Shown here: positions 36,717 through 45,425 of the stretch, in pieces | How the letters are laid out: each line of letters begins with the position of its first letter | Position numbering within the stretch: the stretch's first letter is position 1 | Assembly (NCBI RefSeq): GCF_014876185.1 | Contig: NZ_JADALJ010000001.1 | Coordinates: 1,302,001-1,366,000 of the forward strand | Direction of reading: 5' to 3' | Origin: Rufibacter sp. LB8 | GTDB taxonomy: Bacteria; Bacteroidota; Bacteroidia; Cytophagales; Hymenobacteraceae | Length of the DNA: 64,000 nt | Made by a program: the position numbers and the translations under genes | Notes under the pieces: generated by a model | The model's database searches: none | What the model saw: only the letters and a program-made list of their open reading frames with translations | Told to the model about the DNA's origin: nothing

Positions 36717-37145
36717 ATGAAATTGAAAGCCTTTCTCTCTGCGCTGTTTCTCTTGCCCGTGATAATAGTCACGTCCTGCAAAGACGCCTACAAGTTTGAG
36801 GAAGTTGTGATGCCGGCGCCCGTAGTACGGGTGGAGAAATTCCCGGACAAGGCGGTGAAGGTTGACTCCACGGTGACCATCACGGTGCTCTACGAACCAA
36901 CCAATGGCTGCGGCCGCTACAGTGATACCGTTTGGACTTCCAGCCCGCTGCTGGAAACCTACCAGATTTTGGTGGCCTATCCCAAGGACCAAGACGTGGT
37001 CTGCGCAGATAAGTCAAACCTGATCAGGTATTCCATTCAATACAAATTCACCCGGGCCGGTACGCAAAGGTTCAGGTTCTGGCAAGAAGACGGCAAATAC
37101 CTGGATGCCGAGGTGCTGGTGAACCCCAAGGAGCAGACTCTATAA
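36717..37145 (+). CDS. Lipoprotein of unknown function
   Basis: This 142-residue protein has a lipoprotein signal peptide (VIIVTSC, Cys21). The mature part is beta-rich, with two further cysteines (in NGCGRYSD and VVCADKS) that could form a disulfide. I recognise no family. The ATG at 36717 follows a diverged palindrome copy by 9 bp, so the hairpin would sit in or next to its translation start region. Confidence 0.72.
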   Translation: MKLKAFLSALFLLPVIIVTSCKDAYKFEEVVMPAPVVRVEKFPDKAVKVDSTVTITVLYEPTNGCGRYSDTVWTSSPLLETYQILVAYPKDQDVVCADKSNLIRYSIQYKFTRAGTQRFRFWQEDGKYLDAEVLVNPKEQTL

Positions 37146-37165
37146 AAGTTGAATGTTCTGACTTT

Positions 37166-37205
37166 CCGTTTTCGGGCTCATTTTCAGAAATGAGCCCGAA
37201 AACGG
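37166..37205. repeat. 40-bp palindrome, copy 12
   Basis: It lies between two convergent genes (lipoprotein and methyltransferase). The arms pair out to CTTT/AAAG, giving a stem of about 22 bp. It is the only terminator-like structure in this gap. Confidence 0.95.
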
Positions 37206-37227
37206 AAAGTTTTATTTTAACAGAATG

Positions 37228-37944
37228 TTACACCACCGTTAACCGGGCGATGTAATGGGCGTCTTCTTCCTGCAACAAAAGCTCTGCGGAGAAACCGGCT
37301 TCTTCAGCGTATTGCTGCAGCAAATCAAAATCAAGGAAAAGCCATTTGAATGGTTCCGAGCGCTCTTGCTTGTATTCCATCACGTAAGTCATCTCTCCGT
37401 AATAATTGGCGTTAAGATCCAAAGAAACGGAGCCGTCTTCGTCTTCATACAGGTAGAGAATATCAGAAGATTCCAGGATGATCTGCCCGGCGGGGTTCAG
37501 CCATTTTTTGCAGGTCTGCAGGAAATGCGGCACGTTGTCCACCGAACCCGCCAGGCCAATGCCGTTCATAAGCAGTAGTAAGGTGTCATGCGGAATTGGC
37601 GCCAAGGTAAAGAAATCGCCGCAGAGCACGTTTTTCACGCCCCGCTCCTGCTGCACCTGGCAGGCTTTTTCAGAAATTTCCAAAGAGGTCACCTCCACGC
37701 CTTTCTCCTGCAAAGCCAGCGCATGAGAACCAGCGCCAGAACCAACATCCAGCACTATTCCGCGGCACTGCTCCAAGGCAAATTGTTCGCGCTCCGGCAT
37801 TTGGGCCCAGGTTCTGAACAAGTAATGTACCGGTATTTCATCGGGCTCGGTTTGGTCTGAATAAACCGTAATGACCGCCTCTTGCGCACCTGTAAGGTAG
37901 TCTTGAAGCGCTGCGCCAATGGGGTCTGCGTTGGTTGTTGCCAT
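37228..37944 (-). CDS. Class I SAM-dependent methyltransferase
   Basis: This 238-residue protein has motif I VLDVGSGAGSHALAL near residues 65-79, the acidic VEVTSLEIS after it, and motif LLLLMNGIGL around residue 123. These mark a Rossmann-fold methyltransferase, but they do not identify the substrate. I start at the ATG at 37944 (MATTNADPIG). TATCTTTG on the minus strand at 37976-37983 is a plausible -7 element. It stands alone, facing a palindrome copy at its 3' end. Confidence 0.85.
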   Translation of the reverse strand: MATTNADPIGAALQDYLTGAQEAVITVYSDQTEPDEIPVHYLFRTWAQMPEREQFALEQCRGIVLDVGSGAGSHALALQEKGVEVTSLEISEKACQVQQERGVKNVLCGDFFTLAPIPHDTLLLLMNGIGLAGSVDNVPHFLQTCKKWLNPAGQIILESSDILYLYEDEDGSVSLDLNANYYGEMTYVMEYKQERSEPFKWLFLDFDLLQQYAEEAGFSAELLLQEEDAHYIARLTVV

Positions 37945-37975
37945 GTGAATTGGAGTTAAAGCAGGCAAAGATACG

Positions 37976-37983
37976 GCGCTCAG
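37976..37983 (-). promoter_or_regulatory. Candidate -7 element for the methyltransferase gene
   Basis: It reads TATCTTTG on the minus strand, 32 bp upstream of the ATG. No TTG is found at the consensus distance. Confidence 0.45.
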
Positions 37984-38293
37984 GGCAATAGCCGCTCCTT
38001 CTTGGATAATCCTTTCCTGGCGCCTTGAACGAGTCATACCTGGGGTTCATCGAAATTCTGCCTTCCTTTTTGAAGCCAACTGCCACCTTTGCAGGTATTG
38101 CGGTAGATTTAGAGCTTAAGGAACAAGTAGTTTCTCATTTTTTGAATCCATGGAAGAATTCTTAAGGGCATAAAAACCGGAGGAAGTGCCCGAAAGTAGT
38201 TGTAAAAGTGCAGGAGATAGTGGAAAATACATATAAAGCATGTAGTATGCGCAAAATATTGGCAGGTGTTTACCGGTTGGGGTCTCTGACGTT

Positions 38294-38301
38294 TATCTTT
38301 G
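38294..38301 (+). promoter_or_regulatory. Candidate -7 element for the signalling cluster
   Basis: TATCTTTG lies 15 bp before the ATG of the first kinase gene, implying a leader under 12 nt. No consensus TTG is seen at -33. Confidence 0.45.
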
Positions 38302-38315
38302 ATCTCAAATTCTAG

Positions 38316-39866
38316 ATGCCCATTACCATTACGCGCTTTTTCACCGGCATGAAATTAATCACTACCATACACCTGGCCATCGGGTTTATTCTGGCCATGT
38401 TCTGTATTGTTACCCTTGGCTACATTAAACAGACGCAGAAGGTGCGCCACAACATTGAAGATGTCCTCTATACAGATGATATTATAAGGGAATCAAAGAC
38501 CACCCAAAAACTCATTCTTGACATGGAAACGGGTCTTAGGGGATATTTACTCACCGGCGACAAAACGTTTCTGCCGCCTTATCTAAAAGGTCGGGCCCAG
38601 TTTTCGAGTTCTATCCTGCTGTTGGATTCGCTCACCGCCAAAGACCCTGTCCAGAACGCCAAGGTGCAGCGCATTAGAGAGAAGATGCAGGAATGGAACC
38701 AGGACTTTGCCGGCCCCCTGATTCAAAGCCGGAACCAGGTACACCTGAGCCAAAGAAACCGTGCCTACTATGACTCGCTTTTTTTCGCCACAGCCCAGCA
38801 AGCCAAAGGCAAGGACAAGATTGACCAGACTAGAAACTATTTCACAGAGCTGGAGGCCAACCAGAAGAAGATAAAGGAGTCGCGCCTGGGCGAGTTGCGT
38901 GAATCTTTTAGGAGCACCAATTACATAGCCATTGGCCTTACGGTGCTGGCGCTTATTATTGGTACCATCACGGCGTATGTGCTGGGCAACACCATCCGGA
39001 AACGGTTTATCAGAATGACCGCCCTGGCCAACAGCATTGCCAACGGCAATTACCGGGTGTCATTGGTAGACCGGCACAAAGACGAGATCAGCGCCCTCAC
39101 CCACTCTTTAAACAAAATGGCCAGCAAGTTGCAGGACAGCTTCTCGCATTTGACCAAGATGAACAAAGAGCTGGACCAGTTTGCCTACGTAGTGTCTCAT
39201 GACCTCAAAGCACCCTTGCGCGCCATCAACAACCTGGCAGAATGGATTGCCGAGGACATGGAAAGCAAAGAACCAGATGTACTCCAGAACCTCACCATGC
39301 TCAGAGGCCGCGTGCAACGCATGGAAAACCTGATCAACGGCATTTTGGACTACTCCCGCGTGGGAAGAAAAGAAATATTGCAGACCCAATTCTCAGTGCA
39401 GGAACTCTTACAGGAAACGCTGGAAAACCTGGCCCCGCCTGCTTCTTTCACGTTCCAGCTACCTGACGCGCTGCCAACCATCACCGGGGAACGCACGTTG
39501 TTGTACCAGGTTTTCGCCAACCTTTTCAGTAACGCCATAAAATACCACCACAAAGAATCTGGAACGGTAACGGTGCACGTGCAGGAAAAAGAAGATTATT
39601 ACCAGTTTGCGGTGCAGGATGACGGCCCGGGCATTCCCAAAGAATACCATGAGAAAGTGTTTGGCATGTTCCAGACCATGGAAGCCCGTGACGTGAAGGA
39701 AAGCACCGGTGTTGGCCTGGCCATTGTCAAGAAAATTGTGGAGGAGAAAGGCGGCACCATCTGGATTGAGTCTGACCGGGGCCTGGGCACCACCTTCCTG
39801 TTCACGTGGCCCAAGCTACAGGGCACCCAGATAACATCGTCAGAATTGCTAGAGGAAAACGTATGA
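38316..39866 (+). CDS. Membrane sensor histidine kinase with CHASE3 domain
   Basis: This 516-residue kinase has a transmembrane segment at about residues 13-35, a CHASE3-type extracytoplasmic sensor (about 40-200, with ETGLRGYLLTGD at 71-82), a second membrane segment (204-223) and a HAMP linker (225-275). The HisKA domain has the phosphorylated His295 in VSHDLKAPLRAI. The HATPase domain has N, G1 (DDGPGIP) and G2 (STGVGLAIVKK) boxes. It would sense a periplasmic signal and pass phosphate to the response regulators downstream. Its stop overlaps the next kinase start (ATGA). Confidence 0.93.
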   Translation: MPITITRFFTGMKLITTIHLAIGFILAMFCIVTLGYIKQTQKVRHNIEDVLYTDDIIRESKTTQKLILDMETGLRGYLLTGDKTFLPPYLKGRAQFSSSILLLDSLTAKDPVQNAKVQRIREKMQEWNQDFAGPLIQSRNQVHLSQRNRAYYDSLFFATAQQAKGKDKIDQTRNYFTELEANQKKIKESRLGELRESFRSTNYIAIGLTVLALIIGTITAYVLGNTIRKRFIRMTALANSIANGNYRVSLVDRHKDEISALTHSLNKMASKLQDSFSHLTKMNKELDQFAYVVSHDLKAPLRAINNLAEWIAEDMESKEPDVLQNLTMLRGRVQRMENLINGILDYSRVGRKEILQTQFSVQELLQETLENLAPPASFTFQLPDALPTITGERTLLYQVFANLFSNAIKYHHKESGTVTVHVQEKEDYYQFAVQDDGPGIPKEYHEKVFGMFQTMEARDVKESTGVGLAIVKKIVEEKGGTIWIESDRGLGTTFLFTWPKLQGTQITSSELLEENV

Positions 39867-40588
39867 ACCAGTCAGAATTAGCCGCCTGCCAGGAACAACT
39901 CAGGCTCCTGAGAAATGAGTACGAGGAATTCGCGTACATTGTCTCACATGACCTGAAAGCGCCCCTTAGAGCCATCAGCAACCTTTCCAGCTGGATCAAA
40001 GAAGACCTGGGCACTAACCTGGACCCCGACATCAGTCATAACATAAATTTGCTACAGAACCGATCTGAGCGTCTGGAGGGCATGATCAATGCCATTTTAA
40101 TGTTCTCCCGTATAAACCGGCAAGACCTGGAGATAGTGGAAGTAGATGCCACCACCTTGGTTCACCAAATGGCCAAACCACTGGAAGAAGCCGGGTCGGC
40201 CACGGTGCAGGTATCAGGTCTGCCTACCTTCACTACTTATGCTAAAAAGCTGGAAACGGTCTTAAGGCATTTAATTCAGAACGGGGTGCAGTTCAACGAG
40301 CAGAAACCGGCGCTGATTGAGGTTTCGGCCAGTGACCAAGGCGCATTTTACACATTCACGGTAAAAGACCAGGGCCTGGGCATACCGGCAGACGCGCATG
40401 AGAAAATATTTAAGATGTTCTATACCGTGCAGCCCAAGGAAAAGGTGGAGACATTGGGAGCCGGTCTCACCATTGTCAAAAAAATAGTCACCTTTGTGGG
40501 TGGCCAAGTAACCATATTCTCTGCCCCGGGCCAGGGAACTCAGATTTCGTTTACCTGGCCCAAAGAGGTAAGCACTTTTAAAGGATAA
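39863..40588 (+). CDS. Soluble histidine kinase
   Basis: This 241-residue kinase has no membrane segment or sensor domain. It starts with a short coiled coil, then the H-box VSHDLKAPLRAI with His29, then an HATPase domain with QNGVQFN, DQGLGIP and LGAGLTIVKK. Its H-box is the same as that of the upstream membrane kinase, so a duplication is likely. The ATG overlaps the upstream stop by four bases, implying coupled translation and perhaps a heteromeric kinase. Confidence 0.9.
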   Translation: MNQSELAACQEQLRLLRNEYEEFAYIVSHDLKAPLRAISNLSSWIKEDLGTNLDPDISHNINLLQNRSERLEGMINAILMFSRINRQDLEIVEVDATTLVHQMAKPLEEAGSATVQVSGLPTFTTYAKKLETVLRHLIQNGVQFNEQKPALIEVSASDQGAFYTFTVKDQGLGIPADAHEKIFKMFYTVQPKEKVETLGAGLTIVKKIVTFVGGQVTIFSAPGQGTQISFTWPKEVSTFKG

Positions 40589-40637
40589 GACTGTTTCCTG
40601 TTGAAGGAAGAATATTCATAAAATTAAACGCACCGCC

Positions 40638-41051
40638 ATGGAAGAGAAAGTAGTAAACATTCTGTTAGTTGAGGACGACGAGGTAGATATCATGAATGTG
40701 CAGCGGGCCTTCAAGAAAAACAACATTAACAACCCCCTGCACATAGCCCGCAACGGCCTTGAAGCTCTGGAAACACTTCGGGACGGCTCCATTCCCATGC
40801 CCCCCATCATTATTCTGGACATTAACATGCCCAAGATGAACGGCATAGAGTTTTTGCAGGAATTACGGCAAGACCCCAAACTGAACCGCATTAGTGTATT
40901 TGTCATGACCACGTCTAATGAAGACAGTGACAAAATCAATGCCTATAACCTCAACGTGGCCGGCTATATCTTGAAACCGCTGTCGTTTGAGAAATTCATT
41001 ACTGCGGTGGCCACCCTTGACCGGTACTGGAAATTATGCGAAAGACCATAA
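40638..41051 (+). CDS. Single-domain response regulator (Rcp1-like)
   Basis: This 137-residue stand-alone receiver has the acidic pocket EDDEVD (12-17), the phosphate acceptor D61 (LDINMPKMNG), the Thr in VMTTSNE and the Lys in ILKPLSF. No output domain is attached, so it probably shuttles phosphate. The NxPxMNG and long loop resemble the Rcp1 phytochrome-regulator group. It follows the soluble kinase by 49 bp. Confidence 0.93.
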   Translation: MEEKVVNILLVEDDEVDIMNVQRAFKKNNINNPLHIARNGLEALETLRDGSIPMPPIIILDINMPKMNGIEFLQELRQDPKLNRISVFVMTTSNEDSDKINAYNLNVAGYILKPLSFEKFITAVATLDRYWKLCERP

Positions 41052-41099
41052 CCAGAACGTTATACTTAAAACAAACGAAGGTTTAACCCTTAATATCAG

Positions 41100-41525
41100 G
41101 TGAAAAACAAGCAGACGCAAATCTTGCTGGTAGAAGATGATCAGGTAGACGTGGCCAATGTGCTGCGGGCTTTCAAGGCCCAGGGAATAGAAAACCTGGT
41201 GCAGGTAGCCGCAGACGGCCGCGAGGCCTTGGAACTGCTGCAGCAGCAGCAAGCCATGGCCAAGCCGCTCCCTAAAATAATTCTGCTTGACCTTAATTTA
41301 CCCCACATGAACGGTCTTGAATTCTTGCAGGAAATCAGAAAAGATGACCACCTGAAAGCCTGCAGCGTGTTTGTGATGTCTTCTTCCACCACTGAGCAAG
41401 ATCTACTGGCCGCCTATGAGTTGAATGTGGCAGGTTACATACAGAAACCGGTTTTGTATGAGTCGTTTCTGGAGATGGTTACTACCTTAAACTCATACTG
41501 GAACCTGATAGAATTACCCAACTAA
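41100..41525 (+). CDS. Single-domain response regulator, second copy
   Basis: This 141-residue receiver is a clear paralogue of the one before it, with EDDQVD (12-17), acceptor D64 (LDLNLPHMNG), VMSSSTTEQD and IQKPVLY. The start is a GTG at 41100. Two adjacent single-domain receivers suggest branched phosphotransfer from the two kinases. Confidence 0.92.
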   Translation: MKNKQTQILLVEDDQVDVANVLRAFKAQGIENLVQVAADGREALELLQQQQAMAKPLPKIILLDLNLPHMNGLEFLQEIRKDDHLKACSVFVMSSSTTEQDLLAAYELNVAGYIQKPVLYESFLEMVTTLNSYWNLIELPN

Positions 41526-41535
41526 CTATTTACCT

Positions 41536-43887
41536 ATGGAGGGCCCCCTAAAACTCCTGATTGTTGATGATGATGAAGTAGACCGCATGATCATCAGGCG
41601 GTCTTTGCGCACGGCACAGGTAGAGGCAGAGGTACAGAACGCCACCACCGGTGAAGAGGCCCTGGCTGCGTTGAAAGCCACCAACTTTGATTTCATCTTC
41701 ATTGATTTCATGCTGCCAGACATGAACGGTCTGGAGTTGCTGCAAGTCATACGAGAGAAAGGCATTACCACCCCCGTTCAGATTGTCACGTCGCAGGGCG
41801 ATGAACGAATTGCCGTGGAAGCCATTAAAACCGGCGCCTCAGATTACCTTCCTAAGACTTTACTTACCCCGGAGGGCATTTCCCAGAGCATAAGAACGGC
41901 GGTACGGCTGCACAAAATTGAGCAGGAACGTCTCCAAACCCAGGAACAGCTGCGCCGCACGCAGGAACAGCTGGAAACCGTAGTAAACGGCGCGCCCATC
42001 ATTCTATGGGCCATTGACGCCGAAGGCCGTTTCACCATGACCCGTGGCAAAGGCTTGTCATTGATTGGTAAATCTGAAGGGCAATCAGTGGGTATGTCTA
42101 TGTATGAGGCGTACCAAGACAATCCCACCATTCTGGCCTGCGTACGCAAAGCCTTGAAGGGTGCGGGCGCCAATTGCACCACCAACGTGCAAGGCGTTTG
42201 GTTTGACTGCCTTTACCTGCCTATGACCAATGCCAACAGTGAAGTCACAGGCGTGATAGGCGTGGGCTATGACATTACCAGCCGCGTAAAATCTGAGGAG
42301 GAACTCAAGAAAGCCAAAGACGAAGCCCTGAGCATGGCGCAGGTCAAAGAGCAGTTCCTGGCCAACATGAGCCATGAGATCCGGACACCCATGAACGGGA
42401 TTCTGGGCCTGACCGAAGTGCTTTCCAAGACCAACCTCAATGATCAACAGCGCGAGTACCTGAAAGCCATCAACACATCGGCCAATAATTTAATGGTCAT
42501 CATCAATGACCTGCTGGACTTCTCTAAGATTGAAGCCGGCAAAATCACGCTGGAGATTATTCCCTTTGACCTTCGGCAATTAATCAAACAACTGCTTGAC
42601 ATTCTTGATATTAGAGCCAAGGAGCGAAAGAACAGCCTGAAGCTTCTGCTAGATGATGACATTCCACAGTTTGTGGAAGGCGACCCATTTAGGCTTAGCC
42701 AGATCTTGAACAACCTCATTGGCAACGCCATCAAATTCACAGAGAATGGCACCATTAAACTGAGCGTGGAAGTATTGTCTGCCCAAGACGGGCAATTTGA
42801 ACTGGAGTTCACGGTGCGGGATTCTGGCATTGGCATTCAGAAAGAAAATCTGGAGACTATTTTTGAGAAGTTCACTCAGGGCAGCAATGACACCACCCGT
42901 AAATTTGGCGGCACGGGCCTGGGGCTTTCCATTGCCAAAGAATTGATTGAGGTGCAAGGGGGCAGCATCTCGGTGCAGAGCGAAGCCGGGGTTGGGAGCA
43001 CGTTCACGTTTGCGCTGCCTTTCAAAAAAGTGACCCAACAACCAGAACCTGTATCTGCCACAGACCAACCTTCGCCGCCCGCCCAAACAGGAAAATACCA
43101 CCATCTGCGCCATGCCCGCCTGCTGCTGGCCGAAGACAACCCCATTAACCAAATGCTGGTGCAAAAGGTATTAGGTGACCAGGAAATTAAGTTGGAGGTA
43201 GTCAACAATGGTCTTGAAGCCGTGGAGATACTGGAACAACAACCTTTTGACCTGGTACTCATGGACATGCAAATGCCCGAAATGGATGGCTACGAGGCCA
43301 TGCGGCACATAAGGCAGCAACAGGCACCCCTCAAAAACATTCCCATAATTGCCCTTACCGCGCACGCCTCGCAAGGGGAGGCCGACCGCTGCCTGGATGC
43401 CGGGGCCGATTCCTATGTCTCCAAACCGTTTCAAGCCGAGACGCTGCTAAATGAAATTGCCAGGTTTTTGCCAGACCAGGATCATTTGTCAAACGCCGGA
43501 CAAGCTAATGATGCACAGCTGGAGAACTTCCATATAGACTTGAAATATCTGGAAGATTTCGCGCATGGGAATGTAGATTTCATGGTAGACATTCTGCAGT
43601 TGTTCTTGGATCAGATTCCGGAGCAGGTGCAGGAACTCACCAGAGCCGTTTCATTCTCCAATTGGCCGCTCACCAGAACCATTGCGCACCGCATTAAACC
43701 ATCACTCGCCTTGGTGGGCATTAAGGCCATAGAAGACCTGAACACCGAGATTGAACAGTCGGTCCTGCACCGGTCAAACTTAGAGAACGTTTCTTCCCTG
43801 GTGCAGCGCATGGTGCTGTTGGTGGGCAAGGCCTCTGAGGAATTGAAAAAGATTATCCAACAATTAAAGAAGCAGCAGTCCGCTTAG
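41536..43887 (+). CDS. Hybrid kinase: REC-PAS-HisKA-HATPase-REC-HPt
   Basis: This 783-residue soluble hybrid has six modules in order. An N-terminal receiver (acceptor D57 in IDFMLPDMNG) comes first, then a coiled-coil and PAS domain (about 145-250). HisKA follows with His280 (MSHEIRTPMNG), then HATPase (about 385-500, with GGTGLGLSIAKEL). A C-terminal receiver (D577 in LMDMQMPEMDG) and an HPt domain with His718 in AHRIK complete it. It thus carries a whole phosphorelay internally, and the N-terminal receiver could accept phosphate from the upstream kinases. It is the last gene of the cluster and ends before a palindrome copy. Confidence 0.94.
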   Translation: MEGPLKLLIVDDDEVDRMIIRRSLRTAQVEAEVQNATTGEEALAALKATNFDFIFIDFMLPDMNGLELLQVIREKGITTPVQIVTSQGDERIAVEAIKTGASDYLPKTLLTPEGISQSIRTAVRLHKIEQERLQTQEQLRRTQEQLETVVNGAPIILWAIDAEGRFTMTRGKGLSLIGKSEGQSVGMSMYEAYQDNPTILACVRKALKGAGANCTTNVQGVWFDCLYLPMTNANSEVTGVIGVGYDITSRVKSEEELKKAKDEALSMAQVKEQFLANMSHEIRTPMNGILGLTEVLSKTNLNDQQREYLKAINTSANNLMVIINDLLDFSKIEAGKITLEIIPFDLRQLIKQLLDILDIRAKERKNSLKLLLDDDIPQFVEGDPFRLSQILNNLIGNAIKFTENGTIKLSVEVLSAQDGQFELEFTVRDSGIGIQKENLETIFEKFTQGSNDTTRKFGGTGLGLSIAKELIEVQGGSISVQSEAGVGSTFTFALPFKKVTQQPEPVSATDQPSPPAQTGKYHHLRHARLLLAEDNPINQMLVQKVLGDQEIKLEVVNNGLEAVEILEQQPFDLVLMDMQMPEMDGYEAMRHIRQQQAPLKNIPIIALTAHASQGEADRCLDAGADSYVSKPFQAETLLNEIARFLPDQDHLSNAGQANDAQLENFHIDLKYLEDFAHGNVDFMVDILQLFLDQIPEQVQELTRAVSFSNWPLTRTIAHRIKPSLALVGIKAIEDLNTEIEQSVLHRSNLENVSSLVQRMVLLVGKASEELKKIIQQLKKQQSA

Positions 43888-43943
43888 TTTGTACGGCCGG
43901 GAAACCAAGTCTATATTTCATCTGAAAAAGGCAAAAACGGATT

Positions 43944-43983
43944 CTGTTTTCGGGCTCATTTTGGAAAATGAGCCCGAAAACGT
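43944..43983. repeat. 40-bp palindrome, copy 13
   Basis: It lies 56 bp after the hybrid kinase and 27 bp before the DinB gene. The centre TTTTGGAAAA is more symmetric than in the consensus. Confidence 0.9.
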
Positions 43984-44010
43984 ACCTTTTGCAAAACTTC
44001 GGCCCCAAAC

Positions 44011-44535
44011 ATGCATCCTTCCTTCCAGAAAAAATATACTCAGTTAGAGAAACACCGCCAAACCTACACAGCCCAAGTGCGCGCGCTGTCACCGGACCAG
44101 CAGCAGAAGCCGCCTGGTGAGGGGCAATGGTCGGCGGCGCAGTTGTATTACCATCTCTGGAAGGTGGAAAATACGGTTTTACAGGCCATTGAAGCCAACC
44201 TGGCCAGCGGTCGCACGCACAAGCCGGTCTCGTTCAATACCCGTTACCGGTCTTTTCTGCTGAACCTGGCACTGGCGCTTCCCTTTAAATTCAAAGTCCC
44301 CAAGATGATTGGCGACATGCCCCCCAACGTGAGCGTGGCGGAGGTAGAGGAAAAGTGGCAAGCCACCAGCCAGCAATGGCAGCAGTTTCTGGAGAAATTT
44401 CCGGAGCACTTGCAGCAGAAGGAGATATTCAAGCATCCCCGCGCCGGATTGCTCACCATGAACCAAACCCTTCAGTTTTTGTTGGAGCATGCCGCGCACC
44501 ATAAACTGCAGATGCAGAAATTGGTGACCGCATAA
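44011..44535 (+). CDS. DinB-like superfamily protein
   Basis: This 174-residue protein has the four-helix DinB/YfiT-like fold pattern. A metal-binding His48 in WSAAQLYYHLWKVEN and a late His cluster (HAAHHKLQMQKL) would complete the site. Members act as thiol transferases or metal-dependent hydrolases in several species, but this one has no assigned reaction. It sits between the signalling cluster and guanine deaminase with its own spacing on both sides. Confidence 0.82.
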   Translation: MHPSFQKKYTQLEKHRQTYTAQVRALSPDQQQKPPGEGQWSAAQLYYHLWKVENTVLQAIEANLASGRTHKPVSFNTRYRSFLLNLALALPFKFKVPKMIGDMPPNVSVAEVEEKWQATSQQWQQFLEKFPEHLQQKEIFKHPRAGLLTMNQTLQFLLEHAAHHKLQMQKLVTA

Positions 44536-44540
44536 TTTTC

Positions 44541-44568
44541 TTGGCCCGCCCTTACTTTGTTACCTTTG
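44541..44568 (+). promoter_or_regulatory. Promoter of the guanine deaminase gene
   Basis: TTG at 44541-44543 and TACCTTTG at 44561-44568 are 17 bp apart. The box is 35 bp before the ATG. Confidence 0.55.
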
Positions 44569-44603
44569 CCGCGTATTAAAAAAGCAAAACCAAACAACAG
44601 AGT

Positions 44604-45089
44604 ATGTCAACAACCGGCACCCCACAGGAAGAATTCATGCGCGAAGCCATCAGGCTTTCCATTGAGAAGATGAAAGAAGGCAAAGGCGGTCCGTTTGGCG
44701 CGGTGGTCGTGAAAAACGGCGAAATCATTGCCCGGGGTTTCAACAATGTGACCTCCAGCAATGACCCTACGGCTCACGCCGAAGTGGATGCCATTCGCAA
44801 AGCCTGCCAGGCCCTGGGCTCGTTCCAGCTCACAGGTTGCGACCTCTACACCAGCTGCGAACCATGCCCCATGTGCTTGGGCGCCATCTACTGGGCCCGC
44901 CCCGACCGCGTTTTCTACGGCAACACCAAGATAGACGCCGCCGCCATCGGCTTTGATGACGCCTTTATCTACGAAGAACTGGAACTTCCCCTCCACAACC
45001 GCTCCCTTCCCATGGAACAATTCCTGCGCGATGAAGCCTTGGCCGGATTCAGGGAATGGGAAAAAATGGAAGGCAAAACGGAGTATTAA
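44604..45089 (+). CDS. Nucleoside/guanine deaminase (GuaD-like)
   Basis: This 161-residue zinc deaminase has the ligand His58 and catalytic Glu60 in TAHAEVDAIR, plus Cys85 and Cys88 in TSCEPCPMCLGAIYWAR. The early GGPFGAVVVKNGEII and the C-terminal RDEALAGFREWE match bacterial guanine deaminases (guanine to xanthine) better than TadA. A role in purine salvage is therefore likely, though cytosine or tRNA adenosine activity cannot be ruled out by sequence alone. It is monocistronic. Confidence 0.88.
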   Translation: MSTTGTPQEEFMREAIRLSIEKMKEGKGGPFGAVVVKNGEIIARGFNNVTSSNDPTAHAEVDAIRKACQALGSFQLTGCDLYTSCEPCPMCLGAIYWARPDRVFYGNTKIDAAAIGFDDAFIYEELELPLHNRSLPMEQFLRDEALAGFREWEKMEGKTEY

Positions 45090-45313
45090 AATTGTTGATT
45101 GTTTAATAATCAACTGACTAATAGATAGTTAAATTTAAACACGCATTTCGTTTCCCTTTGAAAGCCCGGGATTATTTAGTGAGCAGAAGAACCATAAGCA
45201 ATACATACAGAACAAGTAAAATTGATTCTCGGGAATGCGATTATCAGCAAAATTTATCCTTCCCCTACCCCCTTCAAAGGGGGACGGAAGGCGTGACTAA
45301 TATTTTAAAATTT

Positions 45314-45353
45314 CCGTTTTTGGCCTTATTTCCAGAAACGAAGCCGAAAACGT
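45314..45353. repeat. 40-bp palindrome, copy 14
   Basis: It lies in a convergent gap directly before the terminator at 45354. Arms are moderately diverged (TTTTTGGCCTTATTT left, AACGAAGCCGAAAACG right). Confidence 0.85.
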
Positions 45354-45390
45354 AAAAGCCCCGCATCCATTAAGATGCGGGGCTTTTTTT
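45354..45390. terminator. Bidirectional intrinsic terminator
   Basis: The stem AAAAGCCCCGCAT pairs perfectly with ATGCGGGGCTTTT, with T tracts on both strands. It serves guanine deaminase (plus) and ffh (minus). Confidence 0.92.
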
Positions 45391-45425
45391 ATTACTAAAA
45401 CAATCAGCAATTAACAATCAACAAT

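Larger units (their letters stand above)
37945..38315. other. 371-bp divergent region between the methyltransferase and the signalling cluster
   Basis: It contains the candidate minus-strand -7 box at 37976-37983 and the plus-strand box at 38294-38301. The middle 250 bp hold no convincing gene, palindrome or repeat. Confidence 0.5.
45090..45425. other. 336-bp convergent gap between guanine deaminase and ffh
   Basis: It carries at its two edges related AT-rich sequences in inverted orientation (ATTGTTGATTGTT at about 45091, its complement near 45410-45425). Inside are a C/G-rich imperfect hairpin at about 45260-45290 (CCTACCCCCTTCAAAGGGGG), palindrome copy 14 and a strong terminator. No supported gene is present. 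Confidence 0.6.

Noticed and set aside
45158-45355. 65-codon open frame in the gap after guanine deaminase
   Set aside because: It runs through a hairpin and the palindrome, and its sequence has no protein-like character.
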